Source of the DNA: Schistocerca nitens
Lineage: Eukaryota > Arthropoda > Insecta > Orthoptera > Acrididae
Assembly: GCF_023898315.1 (NCBI RefSeq)
Contig: NC_064622.1
Location: 80,229,387 to 80,293,386 of the forward strand
Direction of reading: 5' to 3'
Length of the DNA: 64,000 nucleotides
The notes beneath the pieces are model-generated. The model was given only the letters and a program-made list of their open reading frames with translations. It searched no databases and was not told where the DNA came from. Positions 45,801-54,800 of this stretch are shown piece after piece. Numbering within the stretch: the stretch's first letter is position 1; each line of letters starts with the position of its first letter. A program made the position numbers and the translations under genes.

Positions 45801-48800
45801 TAGAGAGACCAGGAGCTACAAATTGCTCAGACAAACACACCACTGACTACTATGAAATGTTAGACGAATCCTAGCACACATTTAGGGAAATTGTACACAC
45901 TGTTTTCGGTCTCGCAGAAAGAAACGGAGATCCTGAAGGGAAAGAACTAGAGGGACTGTCCTGAATACCAAACTAATTATACAAAAACATACCTGCTAAA
46001 TACTTCCTGTTGTGTTATTTTCAGACTGTTGTTTCCTGATGAGAATCCCCCAAAATTGCACGAGGTAACACAACTGCATATTCTTACTAGTTTTTTAACT
46101 ATGCAACCTTTGTTTGTGTTCATCTTATAACCTCTTTTCAAGACACTAACCATTCCATTCAGGTGTTGTTCTGAGTCCTGTTACTGAATTACAATGTCAT
46201 GGGCAAGCCTAAAAGTTTTAAGTTGTTCTTACTAAACTTTAATTCCCGTTCTAAACTGTCTTTCGTTTCCTTTACTGCTTGCTCAATGTACATATTGGAT
46301 AACATGGGGTATAGGCTGCAACCTAGCTTCACTCCCTTCTCAATTACGGAACGATTTGAAGTGGAATGATCATATAAAATTAATTGTTGGTAAGGCGGGT
46401 ACCAGGTTGGGATTCATTGGGAGAGTCCTTAGAAAATGTAGTCCATCAACAAAGGAGGTGGCTTACAAAACACTCGTTCGACCTATACTTGAGTATTGCT
46501 CATCAGTGCGGGATCCGTACCAGATCGGGTTGACGGAAGAGATAGAGAAGATCCAAAGAAGAGCGGCGCGTTTCGTCACAGGGTTATTTGGTAACCGTGA
46601 TAGCGTTACGGAGATGTTTAGCAAACTCAAGTGGCAGACTCTGCAAGAGAGGCGCTCTGCGTCGCGGTGTAGCTTGCTGTCCAGGTTTCGAGAGGTATCG
46701 AATATATTGCTTCCCCCTACTTATACCATTCGGGAGGACGACGGTTCAATCCCGTCTCCGGCCATCCTGATTTAGGTTTTCCGTGATTTCCCTAAATCGC
46801 TTCAGGCAAATGCAGGGATGGTTCCTTTGAAAGGGCACGGCCGATTCCCTTCCCCATCCTTCCCTCACCCGAGCTTGCGCTCCGTCTCTGATGACCTCGT
46901 TGTCGCCGGGACGTTAAACACTAATCTCCTCCTCCTCCCTACTTATACCTCCCGAGGAGATCACGAATGTAAAATCAGAGAGATTCGAGCGCGTACGGAG
47001 GCTTTCCGACAGTCGTTCTTCCCGCAAACCATACGCGACTGGAACAGAAAAGGGAGGTCATGACAGTGGCACGTAAAGTGCCCTCCGCCACACACCGTTG
47101 GGTGGCTTGCGGAGTATGAATGTAGATGTAGATGTAGATGTACTGTAGTGGATAACCTTTCGCTCCTTGTATTTTATCCGTCTTTCCTTAAGAACTTGAA
47201 AGTGTGTATTCTAGTAAACACTATCAAGAGATTCTCGTAAATATACATCCGCACAGGGTAGCCGCTCGGTGTGAGGCGCCTAGCCACGGTTCGCACGGCT
47301 CCACCCATCGGAGGATCGAGTCCTCCATCGGGCATGGGTGTGTGTGTTGTCCTCAGAGTAAGTTAGTTTAAGTTAGACTAAGTAGTGTGTAAGCCTACTG
47401 ACTGATGACCTCGGAAGCTTGGTCCCACAGGAACTTACCACAAATTTCCAATTTTTTTCCCTAAATATACAGCTGCTATAAACTTAGGCGTGTCTTTCTT
47501 AATTCTTTCTATTAAGGAAAGTCGGAAGCCGTTGTTACCCCGCATGTTCCTACATTCCTCCGGAATCTAAAGTGACTGCTTCAGGCTTCTAATAGTTCAA
47601 ATGGCTCTGAGCACTATGGGACTTAACTTCCAAGGTAATCAGTCCCCTAGAACTTAGAACTACCAAACCATGCCCGAGGCAGGATTCGAACCTGCGACCG
47701 TAGCGGTCGCGCGGTTCCAGACTATAGCGCCTAGAACCGCTCGGCCACCCCGGCCGGCGCTTCTAATAGTTCTTCCACTTTTTCGTGATCAGTTCGTGAC
47801 AATTATGGCTTGGCAGTACTCATACCTATCAGCGACAGCCTTCTTATAAAACAGATACGGCCCGGGAAGGAATTAACCAAGTGGGACGGAAATCGGTTGA
47901 TGTGTCGTACATGTACAGACAAACAAATGACCTCTGAGCCATATGAAAGCAGTTATTCGGCTTGGCACTGATTGATGGAGTTGTTGGATATCTTCCTTCA
48001 AGGATATGGTGCCAAATTCTGTTCAAATGGCGCGTGAGATCGCCAAAATACTGAGCTGGTTGGAGGGCTCTGCCCACAATGCTCCAAATGTTCTCAACTG
48101 GGGAGACACAGTTCAGTTTTTGGTCAGCACGAAGATAAGCTGTATAAGCTCTCGAGGGGGTGTAGAATATCGTATTTGACTGTCATCAGCGTTCAGTTCG
48201 AAGCTGAATCATTACTGAAGACAGTTCTACAAAACTCAAAGAGATTCAGGGCGAAGACGTGTCTGGAGACCGGCTAATCAGCGGTAAGGTACCGATCTGT
48301 CTGTCGCCCGACATACGGCCCGACAACCAGGGGTGGTGGTCCGGCGTGTCACTTATTGGCACAGCTCGACACCTTTGGTTGTCATCCGCGCCCTCCTTAC
48401 AGCACAGTGGTACACCGATGATATTCTATGCCTCGTTCTCTTGCCCTTCATTGTAAGCCATCCTGGGCTTACATGTCAGCAAGACATTGGCCGGCCACAC
48501 ACAGCGAGCGTTTCTACTGCTTTTCGTGCTTGCCAAATTCTACCTTGGTCACAAGGGCGTTGACCTCTCCCCAGTTGACAGCGCTTGGAGTGTTATGGGC
48601 AGAGACCTCCAACCAACTCGGGATTTAGACAATCTAGCGCTCCAATTGAACAGAATTTCTCACTACATCCATCAGGGGGACATCCAGCAATCCTATCAGT
48701 CAATGCTAAGCCGAATAACTGGTTGCATAAGGGCAGAGGTGGACAAAAGCGTTATTGACTTGCTCAATTTGTGAAGCTCTTTCTCTTCAATAAATCGTCA

Positions 48801-51800
48801 ATTTTTTCGAATTTATAATCATTTGTTTATCTGTACACGTTCATCATATCTACCGATATCCGTCCCATTTTGATAATTCCTTCGTGGTTCGTCGTTTACC
48901 TTAGAGTGTATGTACAGGTAGTTATTACTGCCTGACTCGTGTATCTTGAATTTAGCTTTTGTGCTTTTCAGTCCAAAGACTGATTTGATGCGCCTGTGCA
49001 CTCTAGCCTATCATGTGCGAGCCCCTTCTACTCACAACCCATTGAACATGCCCACTGTATTAACCCCTTGGACTCCCACTATAATTTGTACCTCCCAAAC
49101 TGAACTCCATTACCATACTGACGACTCCAGGCTGTGTCCAATCATCTGCTCCCTTCTTTTACTCAACTTGTGCCATATATTTATTTTTTCTCCAATTCTC
49201 TTAGTTTTTTATTGGATCTGCCTAGTTAATCTCCAGCACTCTTCTACAGCAACATGTTTTAAAAGATTCTGTCCTCTTCTTGTCTTCTTGTCTTCTTGAC
49301 TGAAGTGCTTTTTGTCCACATTGCACTTCCATACCAGACTACACTACAGACGAATATCTTCAAATAAGAGTTCCTAACACTTAAATTAATATTGGATGTT
49401 GACATATTCATCTTTTGCAGGTGTGCCACTCGGCGTTTTGCATCCTCTCTACTTGTCCCATTATCATTTATTTTGCTATTTTCTCAAAAACTGACATATT
49501 GTGCCCGTGGCTGTGTACAAAATATAGGTTGACTCTTACACAGAAGATTACAGCAACCAGCCACTTTTTATAACGCTATTTATATACTTAAATAGCACCG
49601 TTACCAGTTTAGAACTGATAGGTTCATCTTAAGACTGCTAGTTCACGTTTTACACTACCTTTTGAGTTTTGTTTCCCTATCTGACGATACTTCTTTGGGG
49701 TGGTGATGCCATTGGCGCGGATTCTTCAATGGCATCACCACCCCAAGGAAGTTTCGTCAGATGGGTAAACAAAACTCAAAATGTAACGTAAAACGTGGCC
49801 TATGCGTCTGAAGAGGAAACTATCGGTTCGAAACATGTAACGGCGCTATTTAAATAAACAAATAGCATTATAAAAAGTGGCGGGTTGCTGTGATCTTCTG
49901 TGTAAGAGTCAACGTGTAGGTTATTTTGCTACCCAAATAGCAAAACTCATCTACTGCTTTTAGTATCCCATTTGCTAATCTAATTCCCTCAGCATCGACT
50001 GATTCAATTTGACGACGTTCCATTACCCTTGTTTTACTTGATAATCATCTTATAATCTCTTTTCAAGGCCCTATCCATTCCGTTCAACCGCTCTTCAAAA
50101 TACTTTGGAGTCTCTGAAAGGTTTACGACGTCATCGGAAAATTTCAAAGCTTTCATTTCTTCTCCCTGGACTTTAACTACTTTTCCTAATTTCACTTCAA
50201 TTTTCTTTAGAGTTTGCACAGTGTAAAGATCGCCTATCACCAGGGATAGGCTGCAACCCTATTTGTCACTTCTTAAATATAGATTAGCTTTCATGTTCTT
50301 CGACATGTTCTGGTTTCTGTACAAGCTATGAACAACTGTTCGCTCCCTGTACCTTATCCCTGGTATCTTCAGAATATAATAGTGTATTCTGTTCAATATT
50401 ATGAAAGGCTTCTCTTTCAAGTCCTTCCACTCTTGTAGCTGCAGTCTGGTTTCTAAACAAGTTGTAGATAAGTACGAATGAATGCCCTCGCCCCGATATC
50501 CATTAATAAGATGTTCTCGGGTTTCAAGCTGCGCCAGGTAGTTAACTGCACACGAGGTTTCGGCAGATATGTCGTCTATCATTGTGAAGTGGTTGACTGT
50601 CATGTGGGTGCCGCTGCCGTGCTTATACAGGGTGATTCAACAAGAATACCACAACTTTAAAAATGTGTACTTAATGAAAGAAACATAATATAACCTTCTG
50701 TTATACATCATTACAAAGAGTATTTAAAAAGGTTTTTTTTCACTCAAAAACAAGTTCAGAGATGTTCAATATGGCCCCCTCCAGACACACGAGCAATATC
50801 AACCCGATACTCCAACTCGTTCCACACTCTCGGGTAGCATATCAGGCGTAACAGTTTGGATAGCTGCTGTTATTTCTAGTTTCAAATCATCAATGGTGGC
50901 TGGGAGAGGTGGCCGGAACACCATATCCTTAACATACCCCCATAAGAAAAAATCGCAGGGGGTAAGATCAGGGCTTCTTGGAGGCCAGTGATGAAGTGCT
51001 CTGTAACGGGCTGCCTGGCGGCCGATCCATCGCCTCGGGTAGTTGACGTTCAGGTAGTTACAGACAGATAAGTGCCAATGTGGTGGCGCTCCATCCTGCT
51101 GAAATATGAATTGTTGTGCTTCTTGTTGGAGCTGAGGGAACAGCCAATTCTCTAACATCTCCAGATACTGTAGTCCAGTTACAGTAGCACCTTCGAAGAA
51201 AAAGGGACCAAAAACTTTATTGGCTGAAACGGCACAGAAAACGTTCACCTTAGGCGAGTCACGTTCATACTGAGTTGTTTCCCGCGGATTCTCAGTGCCC
51301 CATATACAGACAATGTGACGGTTGACTTTCGCGTTAGTGTGGAAAGTTGCTTCATCACTAAACACAATCTTTGAAACGAAAGATTCATCTGTTTCCATTT
51401 GAGCAAGGATAAAATCACAGAAATCGATTCTTTTAATCTTATCAGCTGCAGACAGTGCTTGAACCAATTTCAGACGATAAGGTTTCATAACTAACCTTTT
51501 TCGTAGGACTCTCCATACAGTTGATTGTGGAATTTGCAGCTCTCTGCTAGCTCTGCGAGTCGATTTTCCTGGGCTGCGAACAAATGCTTGCTGGATGCGT
51601 GCTACATTTTCATCACTCGTTCTCGGCCGTCCAGAACTTTTCCCTTTGCACAAACACCCATTCTCTGTAAACTGTTTATACCAACGTTTAATACACCACC
51701 TATCAGGAGGTTTAACACCATACTTCGTTCGAAATGCACGCTGAACAACTGTCGTCGATTCACTTCTGCTGTACTCAATAACACAAAAAGCTTTCTGTTG

Positions 51801-54800
51801 AGCGGTCGCCATCTTAGCATCAACTGACGCTGACGCCTAGTCAACAGCGCCTCAAGCGAACAAATGTACAACTAAATGAAACTTTATAGCTCCCTTAATT
51901 CGCCGACAGATAGTGCTTAGCTCTGCCTTTTGTCGTTGCAGAGTTTTAAATTCCTAAAGTTGTGGTATTCTTTTTGAATCACCCTGTATATTTGAAATAG
52001 GCGAGCGGCGTCGCTGTGGGGAGTCCATTAGTATCAGTTGCAGGCAATCTCTTTATGGAGAATTTCGAGCACATCACCTTGGACACGGCTCCTGCAAAGC
52101 CTTGTTGTTTCTATCGCTACGTCGACGATACCTTCGTCCTACGACCTCATGGACATGAAATGCTGGAACAGTTCCGGGTACACGTCATCAGCATCCACGA
52201 CCACATAACGATGTCGACCGTAGTCCGCCGTAAACCGAACAGGTGTCTCGACCACAATGTTTACTGCAATCGCACCCACACGGAGCGGTATGTGCAAGCC
52301 ACTGACTACCACCATCCAGCACGGAAACGGTGCGTTCTGAGGACCTTGGTACGTCGAGCTGAAACCGTGTCAGAGACCGAAAACCTGTCGAAAGAACTGT
52401 GCCACGTGCGTAAATTTTTCAGGGGAAACGGTTACAACAGACTAATTTCGGAAGCAGTTTCATCTAAGCCACGAAATCAGAAGGCCTCAGAAAAAGACAA
52501 AAAGAAGATGGTGTTTTTACCGTTTTGTGGCGCAATAACAGGGAAGATTAGCCGGCTCCTTAAGAGTCATCAAATCTACAGTCTTCAGGCACCCAGCATA
52601 GACACGACAACTGATGTAGCCTATGAAAGACGATGTAGGCCCCAGAACACCTGGAATGTACTAAAATACCGTGTGTATGTAGGCAGTTTTATGTTTGTCA
52701 GATTGTCCTCACTGTCGAACAGCGCCACATGATACGCGAAAGGTGTTTCCGCTTACGCTACCCCGAAAAATCAGCTTTAGCGGAACATACATTGGAAAAC
52801 GGACACCGAATTGCATTCGACGAGACTTCTATTGTTAAACGGACCAACGGCTTCTGAGAGAGCGGAACAGACAAAGCGGTAGAGACTATAATATTGGACA
52901 ATCACCTCAAAAAATACGTTGGACTGCTGCTGAGTGCGGCCTGGCATGCTGTGATTGAGGTGAAACGGGCGTGGTTGTCTCGCCACCAAAACGTTACCAT
53001 GTGCAGGAATGAACACCAGTGACGTCACTGGTGGAAGCGTGGCTATGTAAGCACGGCAGCGTCACCCACACGACAATCAACCACTTGACAGTGGCAGAGG
53101 AGATCTCTGCCGAAAACTCGAGATCAGTTAACAACTTGACGCGACTGAAACCTTAGAATATTTTATTTAATTGTAGATAGACTTTCACTCCATATCTCTT
53201 ATTGCTGTTACCCTAAAAATTGTCAAAAGTTTTGGTAAATCTGCATATCCTATAAATATCTCTTACAAAGTAAGTGATTGGTTTAGTGTTTCCTAGCGCG
53301 CACCTATCTTCTTCCGGGAGCCAAAATTATCTTTCCCGAGCTCGGCTTCTACCGATTTTTCTATTCTCTCTAAATAGCCCGCACCAGTATTTGGTAACCA
53401 CTACTTATTAAGTCATAACTCTGAGGGAATACCGTCTACTCTAGGGGCCTTATTTCAATTTAGGTCCTTCAGAGCAGTATCGAATTATTCTCTCAGAGTC
53501 GTATCTCTCATCTTCATTGATTTCCTCTTCCCTTTCTCTGATATTGCCTTAAAGTTCGTTTCCCTTACAGAGCCCTTCTAGATATTTCTTCACTTTTCAG
53601 CCTTCCCTCGTTTACTTAGTGATGGTTTGCCATCTTAGCTCTTGATATTTATCCAGCTGCTTCCCTCTTCTCCAAAGTACCCTTCAATTTTCCTATAGGC
53701 TGACAATAGTAAAGCCTGCTTTTACATTCTTGTATTCTTTGTTTTACCATTCCTGCTTTTCCTCCTTGCACTTCCTGTCAGGCTAATTTTTAGACTCTGC
53801 ATTGCCTTTTCCCTGCATCATTTGATGCATTTTTTATATTTTCTACTTTCTTCAGTTAGATTCAGTATCTTGTGCATTATCCAGCGATTCCTACTGGGCT
53901 TTGTGTTATTGTTATTTGATCCTCTGCGTCCTTCATTATCTCGTTTTCCAGGGCTATCTATTCGTCTTTATATTGTGCTCCTCACCCCTGTTTCATTCCC
54001 AATTGTTCTCTTTGAAACGCTCAATACCCTTTGGTCCTTTCAGTTTATCCAGATATAATCTCCGGAATGTTCTAGCTTTCTGCAAGTTCTGTAATTTTGA
54101 CTGACAGTTGATAGCCAATAAACTATGGTCAGAGTCGACAATCTTCCACTGGATATATTTTTCTATTTAAAACGTGATTTTGGAATCTATCTGAAATCTT
54201 CCTGTGCCTCCAGATCTCTTTCACGTTTACTACATTCTTTCATGATTTTAAGTACTAGCGACGGTTAAATTATGCTATGTGCCCAATTCTACCAAGCGGC
54301 TTCCTCTTCCATTTCTTTTCCCCCCGTCCACGTTATCCTACAATTTTTTGTTCTCTTCATTTTCCTGCTACCAAATTCCAATTCCCAATCATAATCAAAT
54401 TTTCATGCCCACAACGATCTCGGAACTACTTCCTTCATTCTACTAATCATCTGCGGAACTATGTATAAACTTGAAACAATGTGGTGGGTGTGGGCTTTAT
54501 GTCTGTCTTGGCAAAAATAAGCGGTCACAATGCTGTTCATAGAAAATCACTCGCAGTGCTTTTCGTTTCTGCTGTTGGCAGTCTTACCCTGTTTTAGTGA
54601 AATAGGTAAAAATTTCATATAAACACTGGTAAAATAAATTAGTGATGAAAGTTATGATGTACACATCACATAGAAGAGTAACTATCATTTGCCTATTTCA
54701 TCCGTCATTGCGTTATGATGTCATCTTCATCATCAAGAGCAGCAGCTGTTTGGTACTCATAGATACGTAAAAGACCTGTCTAGAATTTTCTGTGCATTGG

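Larger units (their letters stand above)
46090..47240 (-). mobile_element. RTE fragment, minus strand, split by a LINE insertion
   Basis: 46090-46340 and 47150-47240 match consecutive parts of the RTE-B RT region (complement of the FADD and VRQGCSLSP blocks, then the CTTTCGCTCCTTGTATTTTA block). The sequence between is a different LINE. Confidence 0.65.
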
